The notes beneath the pieces were generated by a model that worked only from the letters and a program-made list of their open reading frames with translations, was not told where the DNA came from and ran no database searches. A DNA stretch of 64,000 nt from JAXMCI01 sp046349435 (GTDB taxonomy: Bacteria > Pseudomonadota > Alphaproteobacteria > Dongiales > Dongiaceae), in the NCBI GenBank assembly GCA_046349435.1, contig JAXMCI010000011.1, positions 134,330 to 198,329 of the forward strand. The letters run 5' to 3'. Position numbers and translations under genes: made by a program. Shown in pieces: positions 8,275-17,503 of this stretch; position 1 is the stretch's first letter, and every line of letters begins with the position of its first letter.

Positions 8275-9522
8275 ATGCCCGCCTCCGCCCCGGCCGCCTC
8301 CGACCCGCCCTTCGTCGCCGCCCTGCTCCGGGTCGCGCTGCCCTTCGCGCTCGCCTTCCTGATGCAGGAGGTGCTGCGCTCGGTGATGGCCACCCTGGTG
8401 CCGGTGCTCGACGGCGAGTTCCGGCTCGGGCCGGAGGGGCTGGGCCTGCTCGCCGCCTTCTACCTGGTGGGATTCGCCGTCGCCCAGCTCTCCAACGGCG
8501 TCCTGCTCGACCGCATCGGGCCGCGCCTGCTGCTGCCCGCCCTGCTGCTGGTCTCGGCGCTGGGCTGCCTCGTATTCAGCCTCGCCGACGGCGCCGCCGG
8601 CCTCAAGCTCGGCCGCGCGCTGACCGGCTTCGGCATGTCGGCCTGCCTGATGGGCGCCTTCTCGGCCAACGCCGCCGCCTTCCCGCCGCGCCGGCTGGCC
8701 ACCGCCAACGGCCTGGTGCTCGGCCTGGGCAGCCTCGGCACGCTGGCCGCCACCAAGCCGGTCGAGCTGTTCCTCGACGCCTATGACTGGCGCAGCCTGT
8801 TCCAGCTGCTGGGCGGGCTGGTGCTGGCGGCCGGGATCGCGATCCTGCTCGTCGTGCCGCGCCGGCGCGAGCCGCAGCGGCACCGCCCGCCGGTGCTGGC
8901 CGAGCTCGGCGCGGTGCTGCGCAGCGCCGCCTTCTGGCGCGTCGCGCCGCCCACCGCCCTCTCGCTCTCGATCGTCGTCGCCTACCAGGGCCTGTGGGCC
9001 GGCCCCTGGCTGCGCGACGTCGGCGGGGCCTCGCCGGGCGGCGTCGTCGACGGGCTGCTCGGCATCGCCGTCGGCTGGACCATCGGCAACATCGTCGGCG
9101 GCTTCCTGCTCGACTGGCTGCTGCGCCGCGGCTGGACCGGCGAGCAGGTCTTCCTCATGCTGATGACCCTGTTCCTCGCCGTCCAGCTCGGGCTGCTGGT
9201 CGACGGCCCGGCCGGCCTCTGGCTGTGGCCCTGCGCCATCCTGGTCGGCAGCGCCGGCAATCTCGGCTACGCCGTGCTCTCGCCGCAGGTCCCCGCCCGC
9301 CTGGTCGGCCAGGCCAACAGCCTGACCAACCTGCTGCTCTTCATCGTCGCCTTCGCCGTCCAGTTCGGCGTCGGCCGGATCATCGCCGCCTGGCCGGAGA
9401 CGGCGCCGGGGCTCTATTCGGTGACCGCGCACCGCGTCGCTCTGCTGGCGCTGGCGCCGCCGCAGCTGGCGGCCCTGCTCTGGCTGTGGCACGGCAGCCG
9501 CCGGCGGGTGCAGCCGGCATGA
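8275..9522 (+). CDS. Major facilitator superfamily transporter
   Basis: A 415-residue, twelve-helix MFS carrier. The loop between helices 2 and 3 carries LLDRIGPRLLL (the MFS G-x-x-x-D/R-x-G motif) and the gene continues through two six-helix bundles with a cytosolic loop of RRREPQRHRPP. ATG at 8275 is preferred; a TTG at 8233 in the same frame would add 14 residues of no membrane character. Its stop overlaps the ATG of the hydantoinase gene (ATGA), so the two are translationally coupled and the carrier may import the hydantoinase substrate. Substrate unknown. Confidence 0.8.
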   Translation: MPASAPAASDPPFVAALLRVALPFALAFLMQEVLRSVMATLVPVLDGEFRLGPEGLGLLAAFYLVGFAVAQLSNGVLLDRIGPRLLLPALLLVSALGCLVFSLADGAAGLKLGRALTGFGMSACLMGAFSANAAAFPPRRLATANGLVLGLGSLGTLAATKPVELFLDAYDWRSLFQLLGGLVLAAGIAILLVVPRRREPQRHRPPVLAELGAVLRSAAFWRVAPPTALSLSIVVAYQGLWAGPWLRDVGGASPGGVVDGLLGIAVGWTIGNIVGGFLLDWLLRRGWTGEQVFLMLMTLFLAVQLGLLVDGPAGLWLWPCAILVGSAGNLGYAVLSPQVPARLVGQANSLTNLLLFIVAFAVQFGVGRIIAAWPETAPGLYSVTAHRVALLALAPPQLAALLWLWHGSRRRVQPA

Positions 9523-11501
9523 GCCTGCGGCTCGGCTTCGACACCGGCGGCACCTACACCGACGCGGTGCTCTACGATCCGGCGCGCGGCGTCGTCGCCA
9601 GCGCCAAGGCGCTGACCACCAAGCACGACCTGGCAATCGGCCTGGCCGGCGCCTTCGCCGGCGTGCGCGCCGCCATCGACGCGCCGATCGTGCTCGTCTC
9701 GCTCTCCACCACGCTCGCCACCAACGCGCTGGTCGAGGGCCATGGCAGCCCCGTCGGGCTGCTCCTGCTCGGCTACCCCGCGAGCGTGCTGGAGAAGCCG
9801 CCGCTCGCCGCCGCGCTGGGCGAGGACCCGGCGCTGCTGCTGGCCGGCGGCCACGACCCGCTCGGCGAGGAGCAGGCGCCGCTCGACCTCGCCGCGGTGC
9901 GCGCGGCGGTCGAGGGGCTGGCCGGCCGGGTCGCCGCCTTCGCCGTCTCCGGCTTCTTCTCGGTGCGCAACCCGGCGCACGAGATCGCGGTCCGCCGGCT
10001 GATCCGCGAAGCCACCGACCGGCCGGTGACCTGCGGCCACGAGCTCAGCGCCAGGCTCGACGCGCCGCGCCGGGCGCTGACCGCGCTGCTCAACGCCCGG
10101 CTGATCCCGCAGCTCCAGGCGCTGATCGCCGCCGTCCGCGGCCTGCTGGCCGAGAGCGCGATCGGCGCGCCGCTGATGGTGGTGAAGGGCGACGGCTCGC
10201 TGGTCGGCGCCGAGGTGGCGGCGTTGTCGCCGGTCGAGACCATCCTCTCCGGCCCGGCCGCCAGCGTCGTCGGCGCCCACCATCTCGCCGGCGTCGACGA
10301 CGTCTTCGTCTCCGACATCGGCGGCACCACCACCGACATCGCCCTGCTGCGCGGCGGCCGGCCGGTGCTGAACCGCGAGGGCGCCGTGGTCGGCGGCTTC
10401 CGCACCATGGTCGAGGCGGTCGAGGTCCGCACTTACGGGCTGGGCGGCGACAGCGAGGTGCACGCCACCGACGGCGGGCTGCGCCTCGGCCCGCGCCGCG
10501 TCGTGCCGCTCGGCCTGGCGGCGATCCAGCATCCCTTCGTGCTGGCCACGCTGGAGCGCCAGCTCGCCGGCGAGCCGGGCGAGCAGGACGGCCGCTTCGC
10601 GCTCCGCCAGCGCGCGCTCGAGGCGGCGGTCGAGCTGCCGCCCGCCCAGGCGCGGCTCTGGGCGGCGCTGGCCGACGGCCCGCTGCCGGTCGCCGAGCTC
10701 GCCCCCGGCTACGCCAGCGAGCGGGCGCTCGCCCGCCTCGTCGATCGCGGGCTCGTCATCATCGCGGCCCTGACGCCGAGCGACGCCGCCCACCTGCTCG
10801 GCCGCCAGCAGGGCTGGTCGGTCGACGCCGCCCGGCTCGGCGCCGCGCTCTTCTGCCGGCGCTGGGCCGCCCGGCTCGGCGGGGCCGCCGATCCCACAGC
10901 GCTCGCCGGCCGCATCGTCGAGCAGGTGGTGCGCCAGTCGGCCGAGGCCCTGCTCGACACCGCGCTCGCCGAATGGCGCGGGGCGGGGGGCCTCTCGGCC
11001 GGCGACCGGCCGCTGGTCGACGAGGCGCTCGCCGGGGCGGCGGCCCGCAGCACCGACCTGCTCTCGGTCAGCATCGGCCTCGGCCGCCCGATCGTGGCAA
11101 TCGGCGCGCCGGCCGCCAGCTACTATCCGGAGATCGCCGCCCGGCTCGGCACCCGGCTGGTGGCGCCGCGCCATGCCGAGGTCTGCAATGCCGTCGGCGC
11201 CGTGGTCGGCGGCGTCTCGCGCACCGTGAGCGCGGTCATCACCGCCCCGGCCGAGGGCCGCTTCCGCGCCCACCTGCCGGACGGCGTCGCCGACTTCGCC
11301 GCGCTGGAGCCCGCCGCCGCCGCGGCGCTCGCCGCGCTGCGTCGGCTCGCCACCGAGCAGGCCCGCGCCGCCGGCGCCGCCGAGCTCGAGGTCCGCGAGA
11401 GCCGCGACGACCGCATCGTCCGCGAGGCCGACGGCCTCGAGCTCTTCGTCGAAAGCCGTCTCGCCGTCACCGCCTTCGGCCGCCCGCGCCTGGCCGGATG
11501 A
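9519..11501 (+). CDS. Hydantoinase/oxoprolinase family protein (HyuA-like)
   Basis: A 660-residue ATP-dependent amidohydrolase of the HyuA family, which opens hydantoin or 5-oxoproline rings. N-terminal Hydant_A_N begins with LRLGFDTGGTYTDAVL, the phosphate-binding strand of the ASKHA fold. The central domain has a second nucleotide loop VSDIGGTTTDIALLRGG near residues 265-281. The C-terminal part ends in GAVVGGVSRTVSAVI and a short tail. No HyuB partner is encoded beside it, so it is either a stand-alone form or its partner lies elsewhere. Coupled by a 4-base overlap to the MFS carrier. Confidence 0.82.
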   Translation: MSLRLGFDTGGTYTDAVLYDPARGVVASAKALTTKHDLAIGLAGAFAGVRAAIDAPIVLVSLSTTLATNALVEGHGSPVGLLLLGYPASVLEKPPLAAALGEDPALLLAGGHDPLGEEQAPLDLAAVRAAVEGLAGRVAAFAVSGFFSVRNPAHEIAVRRLIREATDRPVTCGHELSARLDAPRRALTALLNARLIPQLQALIAAVRGLLAESAIGAPLMVVKGDGSLVGAEVAALSPVETILSGPAASVVGAHHLAGVDDVFVSDIGGTTTDIALLRGGRPVLNREGAVVGGFRTMVEAVEVRTYGLGGDSEVHATDGGLRLGPRRVVPLGLAAIQHPFVLATLERQLAGEPGEQDGRFALRQRALEAAVELPPAQARLWAALADGPLPVAELAPGYASERALARLVDRGLVIIAALTPSDAAHLLGRQQGWSVDAARLGAALFCRRWAARLGGAADPTALAGRIVEQVVRQSAEALLDTALAEWRGAGGLSAGDRPLVDEALAGAAARSTDLLSVSIGLGRPIVAIGAPAASYYPEIAARLGTRLVAPRHAEVCNAVGAVVGGVSRTVSAVITAPAEGRFRAHLPDGVADFAALEPAAAAALAALRRLATEQARAAGAAELEVRESRDDRIVREADGLELFVESRLAVTAFGRPRLAG

Positions 11502-11550
11502 AATCCCCTCGCCCGCGTGAGCGGGCTGGGTCGTGCGAGCCTCGTCGAAG

Positions 11551-11602
11551 CGACAAGCTCAGGCGGCCGCGCGCGCGGGCGGCACCTCGCGCGAGCTTGT
11601 CG
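11551..11602. repeat. Inverted repeat between convergent genes
   Basis: A perfect 10-base inverted repeat, CGACAAGCTC at 11551-11560 and GAGCTTGTCG at 11593-11602, flanks a GC-rich loop. It lies between the convergent hydantoinase and sulfatase genes. Units with the GACAAGCTC core are frequent between genes of alphaproteobacteria. It may act as a two-way transcription end, but no T-run follows. Confidence 0.45.
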
Positions 11603-11631
11603 AAGGGCAAGCGGGAGGCGTCGAGAGACCC

Positions 11632-13182
11632 TCACCCGTGCGGCGTGGCGAACCGGCGCTCGATCACGCCGCCGGGCCCGAGATGCTGGCCGGTCAGCGC
11701 GTGGTCGGCGTGCTGCATGCGCCAGGACAGCATGCGGCTCGCCAGCTCCAGCCGGACCTCGCGGTAGTCCGGATCGTCGGCGCGGTCGTCGAGCTCGCCG
11801 GGGTCGCGCTCGAGGTCGAAGAGCAGCGGCGGCAGCGCGGTGAAGTGCACGTACTTGAAGCGCGGCGTGCGGATCGCCGCCAGGCTGCACTGCTCGCTGG
11901 AAAGGCCGAGCGCCCGCTCCGGCCCGAGGTCGGGGATCTCGCGGAAGTCGTATTCCCAGAAGGCGCAGTCGCGCCAGCCGCCCGGCTCGGCGCCCATCAG
12001 GAACGGCATCAGCGAGCGGCCGTCGCACTGCGCCGGGATCTCCAGCCCGAGCCACTCGAGGATGGTCGGCATGACGTCGACCGCCTCGGTGAAGCGCTCG
12101 ACCACCCGGCCGCGCCCGCCATCGGCCGCGGCGCGCGGGTCGCGGATGATCAGGGGGATGTGGAAGGCCTGGTCGAAATAGCCCTCCTTGCCCCACATCC
12201 AGTGATCGCCCAGCATCTCGCCATGGTCGCAGGTGAGGACGACCAGCGTCTCCTTGTCCTCGCCGGTCGCCTCGAGATGGGCGAGCAGCCGGCCGATCTC
12301 GTCGTCGACCTGGGTGATCATGCCGTAGTAGGTGGCGCGCAGCTGCCGCCACTCCCGCTCGTCGATCGATTCCAGCGTCCGCCCGTCCGCGGCGAACGAC
12401 TCGATCTCGCGCAGATGGCCGAGCGCGTAGGCGAGGAACGGGTGCTGCCGGCCCTCGGCGGCGATCGACGGCGCGCGCACCGGTGCCGGCACGGCGGCCG
12501 GGTCATACATCGCGTTGTAGGGCTCGGGTGCGCGCATCGGCGGGTGCGGCCGCAGGAAGGAGGCGTGCACGAACCAGGGCTGGTCGCGATTCACCGAGAG
12601 GAAGCGCCGCACGGCGTCGCCGATGAAGGCCGTCTCGCTCTCTTCGGCCTTGAAGATCGGCGGCGCGAAGCTGCGGCCGCGGGATTCCGCGCCGGGATAG
12701 CCCGGCCGCGGCCGGTAGACCTCCGCCCGGCCGCCCGGCAGCGCATAGCCCCGCGCCCGGAGGTCGGCGATCCAGGCGGCCATGTGCTCGGGCAGCTGCA
12801 CCCCGACGCTCATCCCCGGCAGCACCCCCTCGTAGGTGGTCAGCGCCGGATCGCCGGGCGGCAGCCGCCGCGGGTCCGGGCTGGTGTCGGTGTAGCCGAA
12901 CAGGGTCGGGTCGTAGCCCGCCTTGCGCGCCTCCAGCGCGACGTTGGTGTGGCGCGCGTCGAGCGGCGTGCCGTTGCGCACCGAGCGGTGGTTCATCGCG
13001 TAGAGGCCGGTCAGCAGGCTGGTCCGCGCCGGGCTGCAGGGCGAGGCCTGGGTGAAATGGCGGCGGAACAGCACGCCCTGGCGGGCCAGCCGGTCGAGAT
13101 TGGGCGTGCGCACGGGGTGGCCCAGCGCCGACAGGCACTCGCCGCGCCACTGGTCGGCGGTGATGAACAGGACCTTGCGCAT
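11632..13182 (-). CDS. Sulfatase family hydrolase, phosphonate monoester hydrolase-like
   Basis: A 516-residue alkaline-phosphatase-superfamily enzyme. Asp10 in FITADQWRGE starts the metal site. CSPARTSLLTGL (Cys49) is the C-x-P-x-R site whose cysteine becomes formylglycine. Later DHGEMLGDHWMWGK gives further metal ligands. The run GLYAMNHRSVRNGTPLD and the ending MLSWRMQHADHALT resemble characterised phosphonate monoester hydrolases/phosphodiesterases more than choline sulfatases. No signal peptide, so probably cytosolic. The start MRKVLFITADQW is chosen because the fold begins there; upstream codons are read-through. It is divergent from an ABC importer for a small charged compound, suggesting import then hydrolysis of a sulfate or phosphonate ester. 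Confidence 0.82.
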   Translation of the reverse strand: MRKVLFITADQWRGECLSALGHPVRTPNLDRLARQGVLFRRHFTQASPCSPARTSLLTGLYAMNHRSVRNGTPLDARHTNVALEARKAGYDPTLFGYTDTSPDPRRLPPGDPALTTYEGVLPGMSVGVQLPEHMAAWIADLRARGYALPGGRAEVYRPRPGYPGAESRGRSFAPPIFKAEESETAFIGDAVRRFLSVNRDQPWFVHASFLRPHPPMRAPEPYNAMYDPAAVPAPVRAPSIAAEGRQHPFLAYALGHLREIESFAADGRTLESIDEREWRQLRATYYGMITQVDDEIGRLLAHLEATGEDKETLVVLTCDHGEMLGDHWMWGKEGYFDQAFHIPLIIRDPRAAADGGRGRVVERFTEAVDVMPTILEWLGLEIPAQCDGRSLMPFLMGAEPGGWRDCAFWEYDFREIPDLGPERALGLSSEQCSLAAIRTPRFKYVHFTALPPLLFDLERDPGELDDRADDPDYREVRLELASRMLSWRMQHADHALTGQHLGPGGVIERRFATPHG

Positions 13183-13385
13183 GACTCTCCCGGCGCTGGC
13201 GGGGGCGGCGCCCCGAGATCTGTTGCATAGCCCCGGCGCGGGCCGGCGACTTGCGCGAATCCGCCGGGCAATGTCGCAACAAAAGGAGTTTGACGCTGTC
13301 GAAAAACGGTAACATCGCCGGTCTAGCGTGCCCGCGACCGGCCGCAGGGGTGGCCGGCGCGGCACGACATCGAGGGAGAGAAGCG

Positions 13386-14513
13386 GTGGGAAAGCACGTC
13401 ATTTCGGGACGCGGCCGGCGGTGGCTGCTGGGCACGGCGCTGGCGGCGCTCGGCGTGGTGGCGACGACCGGGCTCGCGGCGGCCGATTCGATGGAGAAGC
13501 TGGTCGCCGCAGCCAAGAAGGAAGGCCAGCTCACGGTCATCGCGCTGCCGCATGATTGGTGCGGCTACGGCGACGTGATCGCCGGCTTCAAGGCGAAGTA
13601 CGGCCTCAAGATCAACGAGCTCAATCCCGACGCCGGCTCGGGCGACGAGATCGAGGCGATCAAGGCGAACAAGAAGAACAAGGGCCCGCAGGCCCCCGAC
13701 GTCGTCGATGTCGGCCTCTCCTTCGGCCCGAAGGCGGTCGATGAGAAGCTGCTGATGCCCTACAAGGTCGCGACCTGGGACAGCATCCCGAGCAGCGCCA
13801 AGGACGCCGCCGGCCACTGGTACGGCGACTACTACGGCGTGCTCGCCTTCGAGATCAACAGCGACATCGTCAAGAAGAGCCCGGCCGACTGGGCCGACCT
13901 GCTCGGCGCCGACTACAAGAACGCCGTCGCGCTGGCCGGCGACCCGCGCGCCTCGAACCAGGCGATCCAGGGCGTCTACGCGGCCGGCCTGTCGCAGGCC
14001 GGCGGTGATGCCGGCAAGGCGGCCGATGCCGGCCTGAAGTACTTCGCCGAGCTCAACAAGAACGGCAACTTCGTGCCGGTCATCGGCAAGGCGGCCTCGC
14101 TCGCCCAGGGCGCCACCCCGATCATCGTCCGCTGGGACTACAACGCGCTGGCCGACCGCGACACCCTCAAGGGCAACCCGCCGGTCGACGTCGTGGTGCC
14201 GAAGACCGGCGTCGTCGCCGGCGTCTACGTCCAGGCGATCAGCGCCTACGCGCCGCACCCGCATGCCGCCAAGCTGTGGATGGAGTACCTCTATTCCGAC
14301 GAGGGCCAGCTCGGCTGGCTCAAGGGGTACTGCCACCCGATCCGCTTCGACGACCTGGTGAAGCGCAACAAGGTGCCGGCCGATCTGCTCGCCAAGCTGC
14401 CGCCGGCCGAGGCCTATTCCAAGGCGGTGTTCCCGACCCTGGCGGAGCAGGGTGCCGCCAAGGAAGAGATCACCAAGAACTGGGACAAGGTGGTCGGCGC
14501 CAACGTGAAGTAG
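13386..14513 (+). CDS. ABC transporter periplasmic binding protein (SBP_bac_6/PotD-FutA type), copy 1
   Basis: A 375-residue periplasmic binding protein of the polyamine/iron/2-aminoethylphosphonate cluster. It has a basic Tat/Sec-like leader (RGRRWLLGTALAALGVVATT) ending AAA-DS, and the mature part begins MEKLVAAAKKEGQLTVIALP. Landmarks are LPHDWCGYGDVIAGF, WYGDYYGVLAFEI and LWMEYLYSDEGQLGWLKGYC. GTG at 13386 is preferred: AGGGAG lies just upstream and it gives a normal leader, while the open frame to 13251 has none. First gene of the transporter operon; a strong hairpin separates it from the permeases. A close paralogue is encoded at 17504-18643. Confidence 0.86.
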   Translation: MGKHVISGRGRRWLLGTALAALGVVATTGLAAADSMEKLVAAAKKEGQLTVIALPHDWCGYGDVIAGFKAKYGLKINELNPDAGSGDEIEAIKANKKNKGPQAPDVVDVGLSFGPKAVDEKLLMPYKVATWDSIPSSAKDAAGHWYGDYYGVLAFEINSDIVKKSPADWADLLGADYKNAVALAGDPRASNQAIQGVYAAGLSQAGGDAGKAADAGLKYFAELNKNGNFVPVIGKAASLAQGATPIIVRWDYNALADRDTLKGNPPVDVVVPKTGVVAGVYVQAISAYAPHPHAAKLWMEYLYSDEGQLGWLKGYCHPIRFDDLVKRNKVPADLLAKLPPAEAYSKAVFPTLAEQGAAKEEITKNWDKVVGANVK

Positions 14514-14531
14514 GCGTCGGACCCAGGGACG

Positions 14532-14562
14532 GAGGCCGCGCCGGCATCCCCGGCGCGGCCTC
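14532..14562 (+). terminator. Intercistronic hairpin after the binding-protein gene
   Basis: A perfect 13-base-pair GC-rich stem (14532-14544 with 14550-14562) closes a 5-base loop, 18 bases after the binding-protein stop and before the first permease. There is no T-run. Such hairpins usually protect the upstream mRNA or partly stop transcription, so that more binding protein than permease is made. The role is inferred. Confidence 0.6.
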
Positions 14563-14592
14563 GCCGCCTCCGCCCGGACGTTCGACCAGCGC

Positions 14593-15495
14593 ATGGCCCA
14601 GCCCGCTCAGGCCGCCGCCCGCCCGCCGCTGCTGCCGCGGCTCGGGCTCGGCGCGTCGCCGCTGGCCTGGCTCGGGGTGGCGCCGTTCTTCCTCTTCGCG
14701 CTGCTCTTCCTGATCCTGCCGACCGCCGACCTGATGGTCGGCGCCTTCCAGGACGCCGACGGCAACTTCACCCTCGGCAACCTCTTCAACCTCTTCCAGC
14801 CCTCGATCCTCGACGCCTACTGGATCAGCATCGAGGTCAGCGCCGCCTCGGCGATCGGCGGCGCCATCGTCGGCTTCTTCCTCGCCTATGCCGCGGTGCT
14901 GGGCGGGCTGCCGGCCTGGATCCGGCCGACCCTGATGACCTTCTCGGGCGTCGCCTCCAACTTCGCCGGCGTGCCGCTCGCCTTCGCCTTCCTGGCGACG
15001 CTCGGGCGCACCGGCCTGGTCACCGCGCTGCTCATCAAGTACCTCGACTTCAACATCTACAGCACCGGCTTCAACCTGCTGAGCTTCTGGGGCCTGACGA
15101 TCACCTACCTCTACTTCCAGATCCCGCTGATGGTGCTGATCCTGGCGCCGGCGCTGGACGGGTTGAAGAAGGAGTGGCGGGAGGCGTCCTCGATCCTCGG
15201 GGCCAGCTTCTGGCAGTACTGGCGCTTCGTCGCGCTGCCGGTGCTGTGGCCGAGCCTGCTCGGCACCACGCTGCTGCTCTTCGCCAACGCCTTCGGCGCC
15301 ATCGCCACCGCCTACGCGCTGACCGGCAGCTCGATGAACATCGTCACCATCCTGCTCTACGCGCAGATCCGCGGCGACGTGCTGCACGACCAGAACCTGG
15401 GCTATGCGCTGGCGCTCGGCATGATCCTCATCACCGGCCTCTCCAACGGGCTCTACATCTGGCTGCGCACGCGCAGCGAGCGGTGGCTGCGATGA
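14593..15495 (+). CDS. ABC transporter permease, PotB type
   Basis: A 300-residue inner-membrane permease of the polyamine/iron class with six predicted helices; the first is LAWLGVAPFFLFALLFLILP. The coupling loop is EWREASSILGASFWQYWRFV followed by ALPVLWPSLLG, the EAA motif that docks on the ATPase. Its stop overlaps the next permease's ATG by 4 bases (ATGA). Confidence 0.88.
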   Translation: MAQPAQAAARPPLLPRLGLGASPLAWLGVAPFFLFALLFLILPTADLMVGAFQDADGNFTLGNLFNLFQPSILDAYWISIEVSAASAIGGAIVGFFLAYAAVLGGLPAWIRPTLMTFSGVASNFAGVPLAFAFLATLGRTGLVTALLIKYLDFNIYSTGFNLLSFWGLTITYLYFQIPLMVLILAPALDGLKKEWREASSILGASFWQYWRFVALPVLWPSLLGTTLLLFANAFGAIATAYALTGSSMNIVTILLYAQIRGDVLHDQNLGYALALGMILITGLSNGLYIWLRTRSERWLR

Positions 15496-16271
15496 AGGGC
15501 TCGCGCTTCGGCTCGTGGCTGGCCATCGTGCTCGGCGCGCTCTACTTCGTCGTGCCGCTGATCGGCACGCTCGAGTTCTCGATGCGCATGAAGCGCGGCA
15601 CCTACAGCTTCGAGGCCTACCGGGTCGTGCTCGGCGACCCGCAGTTCCAGGCGACCTTCCTCTACTCGACGATGATGGCGCTCGCCACCATCGTGGTCGG
15701 CGCGCTGCTCGTCGTGCCGACCGCCTACTGGGTGCGGCTGCGCCTGCCGCAGATCCGCCCGGTGGTCGAGTTCATCACCCTGCTGCCGCTGGTCATCCCG
15801 GCGATCGTCATCGTCTTCGGCTATCTGCGCATGTACAACAGCGAGTCGTGGCTGCCGCTGACCGGCTACGAGCGCAGCACCGACCTGCTGCTGGTCTTCA
15901 GCTACGTCACCCTGGCGCTGCCCTACATGTACCGCGCCGTCGACACCGGCCTGCGCGCCATCGACGTGCGCACCCTGACCGAGGCGGCGGAGAGCCTGGG
16001 CGCCGGCTGGCGCACCATCCTGTTCCAGGTGATCTTCCCCAACGTCCGGGTCGCGGTGCTGAGCGGCGCCTTCCTGACCTTCGCCATCGTGATCGGCGAG
16101 TTCACCATGGCGAGCCTGCTCGACCGCCCGGCCTTCGGGCCCTACCTGCAGCTGATCGGCGCCAACCGGGCCTACGAGCCGGCGGCGCTCGCCATCATCG
16201 CCTTCGCCGTCACCTGGGCCTGCATGGGCCTGCTGCAGCTGATCGGCCGCGGCGTCGCCGGAAAGCGCTAG
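15492..16271 (+). CDS. ABC transporter permease, PotC type
   Basis: A 259-residue second permease of the same importer, with six helices and the coupling loop EAAESLGAGWRTILFQVIFP. The start MKGSRFGSWLAIVLG overlaps the previous stop. The frame is open further upstream but only inside the first permease. The ATPase gene follows after 16 bases. Confidence 0.87.
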   Translation: MKGSRFGSWLAIVLGALYFVVPLIGTLEFSMRMKRGTYSFEAYRVVLGDPQFQATFLYSTMMALATIVVGALLVVPTAYWVRLRLPQIRPVVEFITLLPLVIPAIVIVFGYLRMYNSESWLPLTGYERSTDLLLVFSYVTLALPYMYRAVDTGLRAIDVRTLTEAAESLGAGWRTILFQVIFPNVRVAVLSGAFLTFAIVIGEFTMASLLDRPAFGPYLQLIGANRAYEPAALAIIAFAVTWACMGLLQLIGRGVAGKR

Positions 16272-16287
16272 AAGGGATCGCGCCCGC

Positions 16288-17358
16288 ATGGCCTTCCTCG
16301 AGCTCGACCACCTGCACAAAAGCTTCGGCGCCCAGACCGTGGTCGAGCAGGTCCACCTCGCCATCGAGCGCGGCGAGTTCGTCTCCTTCCTCGGCCCCAG
16401 CGGCTGCGGCAAGACCACGACGCTGCGCATGGTGGCGGGCTTCGAGACGCCGACCGGCGGCACGGTGCGCATCGACGGGCGCGACGTCACCCGCCTGCGG
16501 CCGAACCAGCGCAACATCGGCATGGTCTTCCAGGCCTATGCGCTGTTTCCCAACATGACGGTGGCGCAGAATGTCGGCTTCGGCCTCAAGGTGGCGAAGA
16601 AGCCGCCGGCCGAGATCGCGCCGCGCGTCGAGGAGATGCTGCGCATCATCAAGCTGCCGCAACTCGGCAGCCGCTACCCCTTCCAGCTCTCCGGCGGCCA
16701 GCAGCAGCGCGTCGCGCTCGCCCGCGCGCTGGCGCCCAAGCCGCAGGTCCTGCTGCTCGACGAGCCGCTCTCGGCGCTCGACGCCAAGATCCGCATCTCG
16801 CTGCGCGAGGAGATCCGCAACGTCCAGCGCACGCTCGGCATCACCACCATCTACGTGACGCACGACCAGGAGGAAGCGCTCTCCATGTCGGACCGCATCG
16901 TCGTGATGAACGAGGGGCGGGTCGAGCAGGTGGGGGCGCCGTTCGAGATCTACAACTTCCCGCGCACCCGCTTCGTCGCCTCCTTCGTCGGCACCCTCAA
17001 CATCCTGCGCGGCCGGGTCGTCGACCCCAAGGGCGGCCTGCTGGTCGACGACCAGCCGATCGCCGCCAGCCGCCTCACCGGCATGCTGCAGGCCGGCGAG
17101 GTCCGCTCGATCGCGCTGAGGCCCGAGGCGGTGACGCTGGGCGACGGCGCCGATGGCCGCAACCGGATGCAGGGCACCATCGAGGAGGTCAGCTTCCTCG
17201 GCGCCATCGTGCGCATCCGCGTCCGCTTCCGGGAGAACGCCATCTCGCTCGACACCTTCAACAGCCCCGGCGCCCCGCCGCCGGAGCGCGGCGCCCCGGT
17301 CAGCGTCAGCTTCGCCCGCGAGGACGTGCTGGTGCTCGAGGGCGCCGAGGCCGCCTGA
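16288..17358 (+). CDS. ABC transporter ATPase, PotA/FbpC type
   Basis: A 356-residue ATPase with Walker A GPSGCGKTT, signature LSGGQQQRVALARAL, Walker B VLLLDEPLSALDA and the switch histidine in YVTHDQEEAL. The last 115 or so residues form a TOBE-type regulatory domain (SIALRPEAVTL onward). It energises the two permeases upstream. Substrate class (polyamine, iron or phosphonate) cannot be fixed from the ATPase alone. Confidence 0.9.
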   Translation: MAFLELDHLHKSFGAQTVVEQVHLAIERGEFVSFLGPSGCGKTTTLRMVAGFETPTGGTVRIDGRDVTRLRPNQRNIGMVFQAYALFPNMTVAQNVGFGLKVAKKPPAEIAPRVEEMLRIIKLPQLGSRYPFQLSGGQQQRVALARALAPKPQVLLLDEPLSALDAKIRISLREEIRNVQRTLGITTIYVTHDQEEALSMSDRIVVMNEGRVEQVGAPFEIYNFPRTRFVASFVGTLNILRGRVVDPKGGLLVDDQPIAASRLTGMLQAGEVRSIALRPEAVTLGDGADGRNRMQGTIEEVSFLGAIVRIRVRFRENAISLDTFNSPGAPPPERGAPVSVSFAREDVLVLEGAEAA

Positions 17359-17373
17359 GCCTCGCTCCTCTTT

Positions 17374-17455
17374 GTCATTGCCGGGCTTGACCCGGCAATC
17401 CAGGGCCGCAAGCTGGATGCCCGGGTTGAGCCCCAGGGCCGGGCCCGGGCATGAC
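17374..17455. repeat. Dispersed alphaproteobacterial intergenic repeat, copy 1
   Basis: The element begins GTCATTGCCGGGCTTGACCC and ends in a CCCGGGCATGAC unit. Its left half folds into a perfect 9-base-pair hairpin (ATTGCCGGG with CCCGGCAAT) and its right half is also self-complementary. A near-identical copy lies at 28129-28200. It sits between the ATPase gene and the second binding-protein gene. Confidence 0.75.
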
Positions 17456-17503
17456 GAGAAGGAAAGGCGCTTGCGAAACCTGACCGGAACAGAGAAACCC
17501 CGC

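Noticed and set aside
13290..13315. TTGACG and TAACAT as a sigma-70 promoter before binding protein 1
   Set aside because: The spacing is only 14 bases, too short for a normal promoter. The divergent gap surely has promoters, but I cannot place them.
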